NCBI GenBank assembly: GCA_009746045.1 | Contig: RPFO01000082.1 | Coordinates: forward strand, 2,318,506-2,382,505 | Reading direction: 5' to 3' | Source: Mesostigma viride | Lineage: Eukaryota; Streptophyta; Mesostigmatophyceae; Mesostigmatales; Mesostigmataceae | Length of the DNA: 64,000 bases | Part shown: piece by piece, positions 10,389 to 20,735 of the stretch | How positions within the stretch are numbered: the stretch's first letter is position 1 | How the letters are laid out: the number at the start of each line of letters is the position of its first letter | The notes under the pieces: generated by a model | Seen by the model: only the letters and a program-made list of their open reading frames with translations | Told to the model about the DNA's origin: nothing | Database searches by the model: none | Program-made: the position numbers and the translations under genes

Positions 10389-12376
10389 ATTAATTAATTA
10401 ATTAATTAGGAACATAACTCCGTTGGGAGTATATGTAGCACATAGCCCTGAGAAGGGGCATATGGGCCTATAATACATTCTAAGCTACTTCCTGCAAGGG
10501 TGGGAATGTAAACAACACTTGCTCTAGGTGCACCAGGGCACCCGCACCCTCATGGTCTATCACGCTATGCCCGGGTAAGGGGGGAGCATGCCTGTGAGGG
10601 GGAAGATCATCATGGCTATACAAGAGCTATGGCATGGCTTCTCAGCAGAGAGTGACTCCCTGCATGGGCACAACATTACTAAATAAGGCTATGCATCGTC
10701 TGGAGTGTGGCACATCATAGGCACACATGTACATGATTAAATAAAGCGCGGGGCTTAGCTGGGATAGTGCCTCTAGGAGGCGTACATGTACATGGCCACG
10801 GTCTATCTATTCTGCACTACTACTGCTGTATTCCCCTAAGCTGGGGCGTCTGGAGTCGCTGGGGCCGCGGGGGGGGGGGGGTCGCCTGCCAGGGCTTGTG
10901 GCCGACGTAGATGGCCGCCCCCTTCCAGTACACCGGCTGCCCCGCCTTGGTCTGCCGGAGCTCGAGGTAGGTCGGCCATAGCTCCCGTCGCCGTTGTTGC
11001 TGCGCCAGGGTCAAGTCGTCATCAAGGGTGAAGAGAGTCTTCTCGAGCCGCTTGCGGCGTCTGAGAAAAGAAATCTTGTCCGCCGGGGTCTTAAAGGTGA
11101 GGAGGAGCGGGGGCGGCCCTGCCTTACCCCGCGCGCGGGGAAGGCGGTGGGCAGCCAGCTCTATCTCACCGTTAAGGCCCATGCGACCAAGGATTTCTCT
11201 CTCAAACGCACGCAAAAGCTTCTCGGAATTCTCACCTTCCTCCATCTTGAAGTTCTTGACAATGACGTTGAGGCTGCGCTTGGCGAGCTCGGCCTCCTCG
11301 CGGAGGTCAAGCGTCTGCCGTTGAAGCTGGGCTGCGACGGCGGAGGTGGTGGAGGTGGTATGTTGCTTAAGCATGTCCGCCCAGGTGGTGGTGGGAGGAG
11401 CATCGCCGGCCAGGCCAGCCGAGGCTGGCTTGGCGGCAATGTCCTTCACCGCCTGGGCGGTGAGGCCTGCGGTATTCTGCAGAACCTCGATAGCAATGGC
11501 GTTGTCCTTAAGACGCTGGTCGATGTCACGGAGCTGGGCGGTGATGGCGTCGGAGGTGGAGGTGGTGGCGGTGGAGGAGGCGAGGAGGGTGGAGGTGGCG
11601 GTGGAGATGGTGGAGGTGGCGGTGGAGAGGAGGGGGAGCTCGGCAGCCAACGTGCTGCCCATGACCGCCACATCTGCTGCGATGGGGGCCACGTGCTGCT
11701 CGAGGGCCTCCTTGAGGAGTGAGCGGATGGAGGATTCGGTTAAGGTGGTGGTGAGGGGCTTTGGGGGCCAAAGCTCCTCGAGGGAGCGGCCGAGGAGGGA
11801 GAAAAGGACGCGAATCTGAAGGTGGGGGCGGCGGCATTTGAGGATTTGGTCGAAGTTGTGGGTGCGTCTCTGGAAAGCATCGGTGAGGCGGCCCTGATGG
11901 AAGAGTTGCTTGCACATCTCGAGAAGCGAGGCATACGATCCGAAAAACACGTAGCTCAGGATCTTGTCGGGGTTGAGCTTGTCAAAAAAGCCGGGCTGGC
12001 TGGCGTCAAAGTCGAACTCCTCCCAGGTCGGCTCGGCAGGGCGACTGCGCTTGGGTTCAGGCGACGCTGCTGGCGAGGCGGCCAGCGGGGGCTGGGCGAC
12101 CACTAGAGCTTGGCTAGTGGCGCCGCTGCCTTCTGGACCGGTTGGCGAAGCTGCAGCCGGGGCTGCAGACGTATTTTCATTGCTAAGCGCAGCCGCCAGG
12201 CTGCGTTGCGTCGAGAGGCGTTTGCTCATCGTATATTGCGTAATAGCTTCGGAGAATTAGATCAGCATGTGCGTCATAAAAAGACGCGTCGATTGTGATA
12301 TTCACGGCTAAATTCGGTGCTCAAACGTGAAAGTTATGAGCTCCGCCGTCAGCCATGGCTACCTCGTGGCTCGTGG
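10389..12376 (-). mobile_element. ORF1-only L1-like retroposon, copy C
   Basis: About 1,990 bp, read on the minus strand: a leader with short CACGAGC repeats (12230-12376), one ORF (10820-12229), a 3' UTR of about 410 bp, and an (AATT)5 tail at 10389-10408. Copy E at 17243-19226 has the same order and almost the same length (1,984 bp). Neither contains endonuclease or reverse transcriptase, so the unit looks like a defined non-autonomous 'half-LINE' and not a random truncation. The flanks are two halves of another copy's 3' UTR. I see no clean target duplication for this copy. Confidence 0.8.
10820..12229 (-). CDS. L1-like ORF1 protein, intact
   Basis: 469 residues, ATG to TAG. The N-terminal 80 residues are low-complexity (Ala/Ser/Pro with a basic PEPKRSR). 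Residues about 80-180 are a conserved leucine-rich segment. Residues about 225-320 are predicted helical, with heptad-like AQLRDIDQRLKD and QLQRQTLDLREEAELAKR. Residues about 318-395 resemble an RRM-type fold (RNP-like NVIVKNF and PLLLTFKTPADKISFL). The tail (TLDDDLTLAQQQRRRELWPT, PVYWKGAAIYV) resembles the C-terminal domain of L1 ORF1p. The coiled coil-RRM-CTD order is that of L1 ORF1 RNA-binding chaperones, which coat the element RNA. It is the only ORF1 in the window without a frameshift and could still be made. No ORF2 accompanies it. Confidence 0.85.
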   Translation of the reverse strand: MSKRLSTQRSLAAALSNENTSAAPAAASPTGPEGSGATSQALVVAQPPLAASPAASPEPKRSRPAEPTWEEFDFDASQPGFFDKLNPDKILSYVFFGSYASLLEMCKQLFHQGRLTDAFQRRTHNFDQILKCRRPHLQIRVLFSLLGRSLEELWPPKPLTTTLTESSIRSLLKEALEQHVAPIAADVAVMGSTLAAELPLLSTATSTISTATSTLLASSTATTSTSDAITAQLRDIDQRLKDNAIAIEVLQNTAGLTAQAVKDIAAKPASAGLAGDAPPTTTWADMLKQHTTSTTSAVAAQLQRQTLDLREEAELAKRSLNVIVKNFKMEEGENSEKLLRAFEREILGRMGLNGEIELAAHRLPRARGKAGPPPLLLTFKTPADKISFLRRRKRLEKTLFTLDDDLTLAQQQRRRELWPTYLELRQTKAGQPVYWKGAAIYVGHKPWQATPPPPRPQRLQTPQLRGIQQ

Positions 12377-12786
12377 CTGGGCACAGCATATAATTAAATA
12401 AAGCTATAGGCATCATCTGCATGGGGTGTGGCACGTCATAGATAGGCACACATGTACATGATTATACAATGCTAATAAGGCATCGTGCCCATGCAGCCCT
12501 GGAGTAATTCTCTCTGCTGAGACGCCATGCCCTAGCTTCTGTATAGCTATGCTGATCTCCCCCCCCATGACAGGCTCCCCCTTAGCTGGGCATAGCTTGA
12601 AGATCATCCGGGGCTGCAAGTGCCCTGGTGCACCTAGAGCAAGGGTCGTTTACATTCCCACCCTTGCAGGAAGTAGCTTAGAATGTATGATAGGCCATAT
12701 GCCCCTTCTCTGGGCTATGTGCTACATATACTCCCAACGGAGTTGTGTTCCTAATTAATTAATTAATTAATTAATTAATAAGGCAT
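12377..12786. repeat. opposed L1-like 3' UTR fragments and (AATT)n tail
   Basis: 12377-12470 continues the minus-oriented 3' UTR interrupted by copy C. From about 12478 the same UTR is read on the plus strand and ends at 12745-12780 in CTCCCAACGGAGTTGTGTTC and eight AATT units. Confidence 0.7.
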
Positions 12787-12869
12787 CATGACTGGTATAG
12801 GGCCCGTATTGGGCGTACATGCACAAGCTAGGCCGGCCACGGCTAGGCCTGACTATTATTCTACACTAC

Positions 12870-14660
12870 TACTGCTGTATTCCCCTAAGCTGGGGCGTCT
12901 CCAGAGGTGCTGGGGCCGCGGAGGTCGCTTGCCAGGGCTTGCATGTGGCCGTCTGGCCGACGTAGATGGCCGGTCGCCCCCATCCAGTACACCGGCTTCC
13001 CCGCCGCGGTCTGCCGGAGCTGGAGGTAGGTCGGCCATAGCTCCCGTCGCCGTTGTTGCTGCGCCAGGGTCAAGTCGTCGTCCAAGGTTAAGGAAGTCTT
13101 CTCGAGCCGCTTGCGGCGTCTGAGAAACGAAATCATGTCCGATGCATCCATGGGCTCTTAAAGATGAGAATTAATAATATATAAGAAGCGGGGGCGCCCC
13201 TGCCTTATACCCCTTGCGCGGGGAAGGCGGCCGTGGGCGACCAGCTTGATCTCACCAAGAAGGCCCATGCGAGCAAGGATTTTGCTCTCAAATGCCCGCG
13301 TGCAAGCTTTTCGGAATTCTCACCTTCCGCCATGTCGACGGTTCTTGACGATGACGTTAAGGCTGCGCTTGGCGAGCTCGGCCTCCTCGCGGAGGAGGTC
13401 AAGCGTCTGCCGCTGGAGCTGTGCATGCTGCGACGGCGGAGGTGGTGGAGGTGCCCGCGCGCCCAGTGGTGTGCTGTCCGCCCAGGTCGGGATGGGAGGA
13501 GCTAGCATCCGCCAGCCAGGCCAGCTGGCTTGGCGGCAATGTCCTTCAGCGCCTGGGCGGTGATGCCTGCGGTGTTTTGCAGGCATCCGGACGCTGGCCA
13601 TGGCGATGTCCTTGAGGCGCTGGTCGATCGGTCCGTCGCGGAGCTGCATGGGCGCGGTGATGCCTGCGGTGTTTTGCAGGCATATCCACTGGCGATGGCG
13701 ATGTCCTTGAGGCGCTGGTCGATGTCGCGGAGCTGGGCGCGGTGATGGCGTCGGAGGGGCGGGGGGGGGTGGCGGTGGAGGAGGCGAGGAGGGTGGAGGT
13801 GGCGGTGGAGATGGTGCAGAGCTCGGCAGTCAGCGTGCAACCCAGGCCGGCCGGGCTGCCACATCTGCAGCGAGGGGAGTCACGTGCTGCTCGACAGCGT
13901 CCCGTTAAGGAGGTCGCAGATGGTGTCGAGGTCACAGCGCCGGGTGGGCTCAAAGATCTGCATGGGCGGCAGAGCGTCCCAGGAGGGAGCAGTCTAAGGG
14001 CGATTTGTTGCAAGTAGGGACGGGCCGGCGAGGTTCAAGCATGGACATCTTTGCAGCCAGGCCGACCGTGCTGGCGCCTGACGGCAGGCGAAGGCCGCGG
14101 CCCTCCCGCCGGGGATGCGGCATCTTGAGTGCGAAGCACAATTCTAAAAGTGTGTCCCACGTCCCATGAAACAGGACGTGCAGCTGGTCACTTGGACTTT
14201 CTGCCAAAAGTGCTCGTCGATGGTGAAATCTTGAAACTGGCTGCCGGGTGCATGGCTCGAGCGGCGGGACAACTGCATTTGGGCTCAGGAGAAGAGGCCG
14301 ACGGCGAGGCCGAACAAGGGCCAGAATGTACCACTAAAGCTTGGGAATTCAGTGGTGCTGCTGCACCTTCCAGGCCGGGCGGCTGGACTCTAGGCGGAGC
14401 TTGATCTTGCATAGCTTCAGGGCTCAGCGCTGCCGCTAAAACTGCGTAGCGTCGAGGTGCGTTTGAGCACTCGTCATGATATTGCGTATAATAGTAGCTT
14501 CGGGGAAATAGATCAGCGTGTGCGTCAGCCATGACTTAGAAAGACGAAGCGATTGTGATATTTACGCCCCGGAATTTGGCAAACGTGAAAGTTATGAGCT
14601 CCGCCGTCAGCCATGGCTTAGACCTCGTGGCTCGTGGCTCGTTTGCTGTATCATGTCTCG
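12870..14660 (-). pseudogene. frameshifted L1-like element, copy D
   Basis: The minus strand carries the whole ORF1-only element in broken form: the C-terminal RRRELWPTYLQLRQ (about 13030), NVIVKN (about 13340), repeated QRLKDIA blocks (13600-13730), and the leader with CACGAGCCACGAG at about 14625-14640. The QRLKDIA/coiled-coil segment is locally duplicated (13560-13740). Many frameshifts make it inactive. Confidence 0.75.
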
Positions 14661-14954
14661 TGGCATGACATTAAGGCCTGCATGATATATGGGATGTATT
14701 TACACAGCTAGTCTAGTTAAATATGGGCCTCAATTGAGGCCTCAAGCTAATCTTGCACGCAAACTATTATGCCTACCATGCTTTTTAAATTTCCTAGGAC
14801 CTACAGTTGTAGCATGCTTAGTTGTCTGACGGAGCATGCGTGTGACGTACGTTGCATGCCACATGTGCTAGCTATAGAGCTCGATCCAGCAGACTTTTCG
14901 CGACCGCCCCGGAGATATCGCCCCGGCAAAACCCGGGGGGGTCCCATTGCCCAG

Positions 14955-14996
14955 TGCCCTGGGGGGGGGGGGGGGCCCCCCCCCCCCCCCCCCCTC
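14955..14996. repeat. G-run/C-run inverted homopolymer
   Basis: A run of about 15 G is followed at once by about 20 C. It could form a hairpin, or it may be an assembly compromise at a homopolymer. Confidence 0.9.
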
Positions 14997-15299
14997 AGCT
15001 CGGCCCCGTACCCCGTACGTAAGAACAGGGACGACCAGGACTGGTCAACGTCTCCGAAAACATGGGCTGGTGCTCGGGACCCAAGGTATGTTGGTTGCAA
15101 GCGGTGGCGTTGGGCTTGTGCTGGTGGTAGGGTTGGGCGTGAACAGGCTGCCATGAATAAGCCTTAGAAGACATAGGAATTCCATATCAATAAAGGGTTG
15201 GGAGTGAACAGGCTTAAACAGGTCCTGTTTCTCTAGCTTGCCCAGACAGAGAGACTTGCGCCACAGGGCCCGGTATTGGCGTAAAGCATGCCAGGCAAG

Positions 15300-16964
15300 G
15301 GCTCAGATATACGGTGGTCCATGCACATCGGCCTCACAGCTGGGATCGAAGTATAAAGCTACCCAGCAACTTGACGCGGTCCCGATACAGGACTTGAGAG
15401 CCGCCATGGAGAAAGAGGTCGGGCGGGGGCTGAGCGAGCCCAATCAAAAATAACAGAGCCTCAGTCTTCTTGCTGATCTACCTCAAGCCCCACCACACGA
15501 GCCTCAATTGCCAGGCAGTCAAGCCACGTCTGCACGTGCTTAGCTGGTGTCCTCGAAGAGGGTGGTGTCGTCTGCATAGATGACATGTCCGCCAGCCGAA
15601 TCTCCGGCCGTGTTCGCCCCGCCATGCCAGAAATCGTTGCGGACCTGCACCCCGGCCTGGTTCCCTACCGACAATGCGAGTGAAACCGCTTGCTCGCCTG
15701 AATCATCATTACGTATTCGACCACAATAATGAACAGGTAGGGCGACAGCACGCAGCCCTGCCACACACCCTTCTGTAAAGGGCATGGTGGCCATGGTCCC
15801 GTAGGAAGTGCGCACCGCGAAGTGGTGGACCCTTCATACAGGTTGCGGATGACAGCAATAAGGGGGTGGGGGATCCGGAACAGAGCAAGGATGTCCCACA
15901 GCGAAGGCCAAAAAACCGAATCGAAGGCTTTGATGAAGTCCACCAGCACAAGGTGCAGAAGGGACTCACCCGGCTGAAGGCGGTGCAGTTCTTCCACAAG
16001 GCGGCGAGTAGCGAAGAGCGCCTGTACGGTGTTGCGGCCTGGACGAAAGCCGTGCTGAGTCTTGCTGAGGTGGCCGTCCAGGGCAGTGCGCAGGCGGTGC
16101 CAGGATGCCGAGCCGCATGAGAAGCTTGAGGGGGGCGCTTTGGATGCACACCCCTCCTCTATAGTTGCCGGGGTCGCCGGCGGGCGACCGGCTAGCTTGC
16201 ACAGCTATCTATGTTCTTGTACAGCATGATTCGTGCGAAAACTGTGTTGCCAGGCCGCTGGGGGCGGTTGCGACGATGTCCAGCAGATAATTGCGGTTGC
16301 AGATATCCCGGAAGAGCAGCATGACACCAGTGTCCTCAAACTCGGCGGCGAGTTTCATGAAGTCCTGCGGCCGGAATCTCGTCTGAGCCTGTCGGGCGGC
16401 GTCGTAGCGCCTAGGCGCTGGACCGCCTCCGGTGATCCCTGGCGTGAGGTGAAAGGAGGCATGTCTGACGGGTTGCCGAGCGGGCCGGCCAGCGGGCCGG
16501 GACTAGGTAGTCCGCCGCCGACCTGGGCGGGGCCGGGGGCCCGGCTGGGCCGCCTGCCAGGTCGGCCGGGGGGGCCGGCGGCGGCGGCTGGCAGCAGGGG
16601 CAGGGGCGGCGCAGCTCTCCCCAAGACCTCGGCAGTGGCCGCGGCCCAGGTACGGAGCCGCTTGGCCGGCACCTGCTCCAGGAACATCGAGGCGATGGGT
16701 TCGGCCAAGGCCGTCCGGGTGTCCGAGGCGCTTGTACCAGAACCAGGCCCCCTTGCCGTCGTTCTTCTGCTGGCAGGTGCGCAGGTCCTTGACCATCTGC
16801 TGAGCGTCGGCCTTCTCAGCTTGCTCGTAGGCGACCCGCAGAGCCGCTTGCAGCCGAGGCTTGGCGGTCGGGTCGATCAGGGCTATTGCGGCGGATCGAG
16901 CATCTGCATGGCGGCGACCACTGTCGGTGCTTGGCGGTGCACAGCATCGTGCTTGGCGGTGCAC
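15300..16964 (-). pseudogene. LINE reverse transcriptase, broken
   Basis: Minus-strand pieces in several frames give a non-LTR RT in order: a linker with KGAWFWYKRLGHPDG (about 16745), NYRGGVCIQSAP (about 16160), LVDFIKAFDSVFW (about 15935), GVWQGCVLSPYLF (about 15780), the catalytic YADDTTLF (about 15565) and KKTEALLF (about 15460). Order and spacing are those of L1-type ORF2, but frameshifts make it non-functional. No endonuclease or RNase H is recognisable. Whether it belongs to the autonomous partner of the ORF1-only family cannot be told, because its own 3' end with an AATT tail is not seen. Confidence 0.8.
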
Positions 16965-17132
16965 AATTAATTAATTAATTAATTAATTAGGAACATAACT
17001 CCGTTGGGAGTATCTGTAGCACATAGCCCTTGAGAAGGGGCAGATGGCCTGTAATACATTCTAGGCTACTTCCTGCAAGGGTGGGAATGTAAACAACACT
17101 TGCTCTAGGTGCACTAGGGCAAGCTGCACCAC
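16965..17132 (-). mobile_element. L1-like 3' end with (AATT)n tail
   Basis: Plus-strand reading: six TTAA-type units, GGAACATAACTCCGTTGGGA, then the 3' UTR to about 17132. It is heavily 5'-truncated. Confidence 0.8.
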
Positions 17133-17242
17133 CCAGAGTCTCGGGCAACTCCCAGCTAAGGGGAGCCCGTCATAGGTGCACAATTAATTAATTAATTAGG
17201 AACATAACTCCGTTGGGAGTATATGTAGCACATAGCCCAGAG

Positions 17243-19226
17243 TCACGAGCCACGAGCCACGAGCCACGAGCCACGAGGTAGCCATGGCTGTCGGAGCTCA
17301 TAACTTTCATGTTTGAGCGCCGAATTCAGCTGTGAATATCACAATCGCTTCGTCTTTCTAAGACGCACATGCTGATATAATTTTCCGACGCTATTACGCA
17401 ATATACGATGAGCAAACGCCTCTCGACGCAACGCAGCCTGGCGGCTGCGCTCGGCAATGAAAATACGCCTGCAGCTTCGGCTGCAGCTTCGCCCACCGGC
17501 CCAGATGGCAACGGTGACACTAGTACTTAGTGCACTGGTGCTCGCCCAGCCTCCCGGGCTCGCCTCGCCATCAGCCTCGCCTGAACCTAAGCGCAGTCGC
17601 TCTGCTGAGCCGCCCTGGGAAGAGCGCTCCTTTGACGTCAACAGCCCCGACTTCTGGCAGCGCAGCCCCGGTTGGATTATGGAAGACTTTTATTACGGCA
17701 ATCACGCCTCGCTTCTAGCCCTGTGCGTGTACCTCACGTCCCACAACCGTGGCCGCTGGCCTGGTGACGGCAGGCTTGTCGACCCCGCCGAGGCTCTCCC
17801 CATCATTCACCGCATGCCTCGCCCCAAGCTTCAACGCTTCGCCCTCTGCTCCCTTGTTGGACGCTCCGAATCCGAGATCTGGGCTCCCAAACCGCCCCCC
17901 TTCCCCTCCGAAGCCTCCATCCGCACCATCCTCAAGGAAGCTTTCGAGCAGCACGTGACCCCTCTTGCCGCAGATGTGGCGGCACTTGGCGGCACGCTGG
18001 CTGCTGAGCTCCCCACCATCCCCACCGCCACCGCCACCCTCCTCGCCTCCACCCCCCCCCCCCTCCGCCTCCACCGACTCCATCACCGCCCAGCTCCGCG
18101 ACATCGACCAGCGCCTCAAGGATAATGCAATCGCTATCGAGGTCTTGCAGAACACAGCCGGCCTCACCGCCCAGGCAGTGAAGGACATTGCCGCCAAGCC
18201 AGCCCCGGCTGGCCTGGCCGGCGATGCTCCTCCCATCCCGACCTGGGCGGACATGCTTAAGCAACATACCACCTCCACCACCTCCGCCGTCGCAGCCCAG
18301 CTCCAGCGGCAGACGCTCGACCTCCGCGAGGAGGCCGAGCTCGCCAAGCGCAGCCTCAACGTCATTGTCAAGAATCTCAAGATGGAGGAAGGTGAGAATT
18401 CCGAGAAGCTTGCGCGTGCTTTTGAGAGAGAAATCCTTGATCGCATGGGCCTTACTGGTGAGATCGAGCTGGCCGCCCACCGCCTTCCCCGCGCGCGGGG
18501 TAAGGCAGGGCCGCCCCCGCTCCTTCTCACCTTTAAGACCCCGGCGGACAAGATTTCTTTTCTCAGACGCCGCAAGCGGCTCGAGAAGACTCTCTTCACC
18601 CTTGACGACGACTTGACCCTGGCACAGCAACAACGGCGACGGGAGCTATGGCAGACCTACCTCCAGCTCCGGCAGACCAAGGCGGGCCAGCCGGTGTACT
18701 GGAAGGGGGCGGCCATCTACGTCGGCCACAAGCCCTGGCAAGCGACCCCCTCGACCACCGCGGCCCCAGCAACTCCAGCCCCAGCCTAGGGGAATACAGC
18801 AGTAGTGTAGAATAGTTAGACAGTGGCCTTGTACATGCCCGCCTAATACAAGCACTATACCAGCTGAGGCCTAGCCTTTTTAGTCATGTACATGTGTGCC
18901 TATGATGTGCCACACTCCAGACGATGCCTAGCCTTATTTAGTAATGCTGTGCCCATGCAGGGAGTCACTCTCTGCTGAGAAGCCATGCCATAGCTCTTGA
19001 ATAGCCATGATGATCTTCCCCCTCACAGGCATGCTCCCCCCTTACCCGGGCATAGCGTGATAGACCATGAGGGTGCGGGTGCCCTGGTGCACCTAGAGCA
19101 AGTGTTGTTTACATTCCCACCCTTGCAGGAAGTAGCTTAGAATGTATTATAGGCTCATATGCCCCTTCTCAGGGCTATGTGCTACATATACTCCCAACGG
19201 AGTTATGTTCCTAATTAATTAATTAA
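17243..19226 (+). mobile_element. full-length ORF1-only L1-like retroposon, copy E
   Basis: A 1,984-bp insertion flanked by the 10-bp duplication TAGCCCAGAG (17233-17242 and 19227-19236). It starts with five CACGAGC repeats, has a 165-nt leader, one ORF1 (17408-18789), a 3' UTR of about 420 nt and an (AATT)n tail. The duplication fixes both ends, showing that a complete unit has ORF1 but no RT. It is therefore a retroposon that must borrow RT in trans, comparable in plan to mammalian HAL1 elements. Confidence 0.9.
17408..18789 (+). pseudogene. L1-like ORF1, two frameshifts
   Basis: The same protein as at 10820-12229 but read in three frames. ATG 17408 (MSKRLSTQRSLAAAL) runs to a TAG at 17527. 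The middle part (LASPSASPEPKRS to the AAELPT region) is in the 17457 frame. From about 18060, after a C-run, the coiled coil, RRM-like domain and C-terminal domain are open to TAG at 18787-18789. Both breaks are near short repeats or homopolymers. Several substitutions differ from copy C. Confidence 0.85.
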
Positions 19227-19597
19227 TAGCCCAGAGAAGGGGCATATGGCCTATCATACATTCTAAGCTACTTCCTGCAAGGGTGGGAATGTAAAGGACC
19301 CTTGCTCTAGGTGCACCAGGGCACTTGCATCCCCATGATCTTCAAGCTATGCCCAGCGAAGGGGGAGCCTGTCATGGGGGGGAAGATCAGCATGGCATTT
19401 ACAAAAAGCTAGGGCATGGCATCTCAGCAGAGAGTTACTCCCTGCATGGGCACAACATTACTAAATAAGGCTAGGCATCGTCTGGAGTGTGGCACATCAT
19501 AGGCACACATGTACATGATTAAATAAAGCGCGGGGCTTAGCTGGGATAGTGCCTCTAGGAGGCGTACATGTACATGGCCACGGTCTATCTATTCTGC

Positions 19598-19785
19598 GGT
19601 GGGCAGCGTGCGGCTGCCTAGATAGATGTTGTAGTTAGAATGCTGTTAGATAGATGTAGAATGTAGCCAATGTAGATAGATTAGACCAGTAGGAATGTTT
19701 GCACCCATCCATCCATCCATCGGGGTTAATGCTCCGTGACTCCCCAACGAGAGCACGAGTGTAATTAATTAATTAATTAATTAAT
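19598..19785 (+). mobile_element. 188-bp R2 retroposon with 12-bp target duplication
   Basis: Flanked by TATCTATTCTGC at 19586-19597 and 19786-19797. It ends in TTAATGCTCCGTGACTCC, CCCAACGAGAGCACGAG and an (AATT)n tail, the same end as the copy at 43690-43992. The perfect duplication and tail show insertion by target-primed reverse transcription into copy F. Confidence 0.9.
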
Positions 19786-20059
19786 TATCTATTCTGCACT
19801 ACTACTGCTGTATTCCCCTAAGCTGGGGCGTCTGGAGTCGCTGGGGCCGCGGGGGGGGGGGGGTCGCCTGCCAGGGCTTGTGGCCGACGTAGATGGCCGC
19901 CCCCTTCCAGTACACCGGCTGCCCCGCCTTGGTCTGCCGGAGCTGGAGGTAGGTCGGCCATAGCTCCCGTCGCCGTTGTTGCTGCGCCAGGGTCAAGTCG
20001 TCATCAAGGGTGAAGAGAGTCTTCTCGAGCCGCTTGCGGCGTCTGAGAAAAGAAATCTG

Positions 20060-20290
20060 GTGCACAATATATAAGGTATATTCTGATTTGGCACGCCGCA
20101 AATAGTGAAAACCATTTGCGTTCAGTGCCGGTCCGCGGAAAACGCGATCTGCAAATGAATCCAGGCCGGAATCGAACTGGGGACCTCTCGCACCCACTTT
20201 TGCTGACTATAGGACGGACGTCTCCTGATCCTAAGGCATCGCCAGCTGACACCTACAGTCCAACCGCAAAAGTTCTCCTGTCAGGGGAGT
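20060..20290 (-). mobile_element. possible tRNA-derived SINE
   Basis: The minus strand from about 20265 holds a tRNA-like stretch with a B-box-like AGTTCGATTCC and an A-box-like CAGCTGG. The T-stem is imperfect (two mismatches), so a functional tRNA is unlikely. The core of about 65 bp shared with 2478-2560 follows. The end contains TATATAAGGTATATTC, and similar TATATAAGGT motifs in short palindromes recur at about 20372 and 20420. It sits at the truncated end of copy F. Confidence 0.4.
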
Positions 20291-20489
20291 GATGCAAGCC
20301 AGTCGGATTTGTACATACTAGATAAATCATTCGAGACCTGTGTGTGTAGGAGTACTACACACGGGCATATATAAGGTATATGCCCATCTCACCTCCGTAA
20401 TTTATCATTCTCAATGAATATATAAGGTTATTCCCATGTGCGAACCTTGGTCGACGTGTGTGTGTGTGTGGGGGGCAAGCCTTCTTTGC

Positions 20490-20605
20490 TACCCCCCCCC
20501 CCCCCCCCCCCTGGAACCCCCGGGGGTGGCAACGAATCGGGGGGGGGGGGGGAGGGGGTCTGAACCCCTTACCCCGGGGGGTTCCCGCCCCCCCCCCCCT
20601 CTCGG
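20490..20605. repeat. alternating C- and G-homopolymer runs
   Basis: Successive runs of about 20 C, 14 G, several shorter G runs and 13 C within 115 bp. No coding sense. Confidence 0.9.
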
Positions 20606-20735
20606 GCGTTATCTCCGGGACTGTCGCAAATATGCTGCTAGCTAGAATTCTCAGGACGTCCGGCTGCTTGGTACGTTATGTGAGCACATGAACCCAATTC
20701 AGTCATCAGTCAGAGCTGAGCTGCCAGTTGGTTAA

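Larger units (their letters stand above)
17181..20058 (-). mobile_element. L1-like element copy F, split by two insertions
   Basis: The tail and first 3' UTR bases lie at 17181-17242. The UTR resumes at 19227/19237 and runs to 19597, then from 19786 to the C-terminal ORF1 piece at 19802-20058, where it is truncated. Copy E (17243-19226) and an R2 element (19598-19785) interrupt it, each flanked by a clear duplication. The remaining UTR is almost identical to that of copy C. Confidence 0.8.

Noticed and set aside
10994-11722. Plus-strand Gly-rich frames over copy C
   Set aside because: Antisense of ORF1; the minus strand is homologous to five other copies.
20160-20265. Functional tRNA gene
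   Set aside because: A B-box-like word is present but the T-stem has two mismatches and no full cloverleaf could be drawn; a SINE head fits better.
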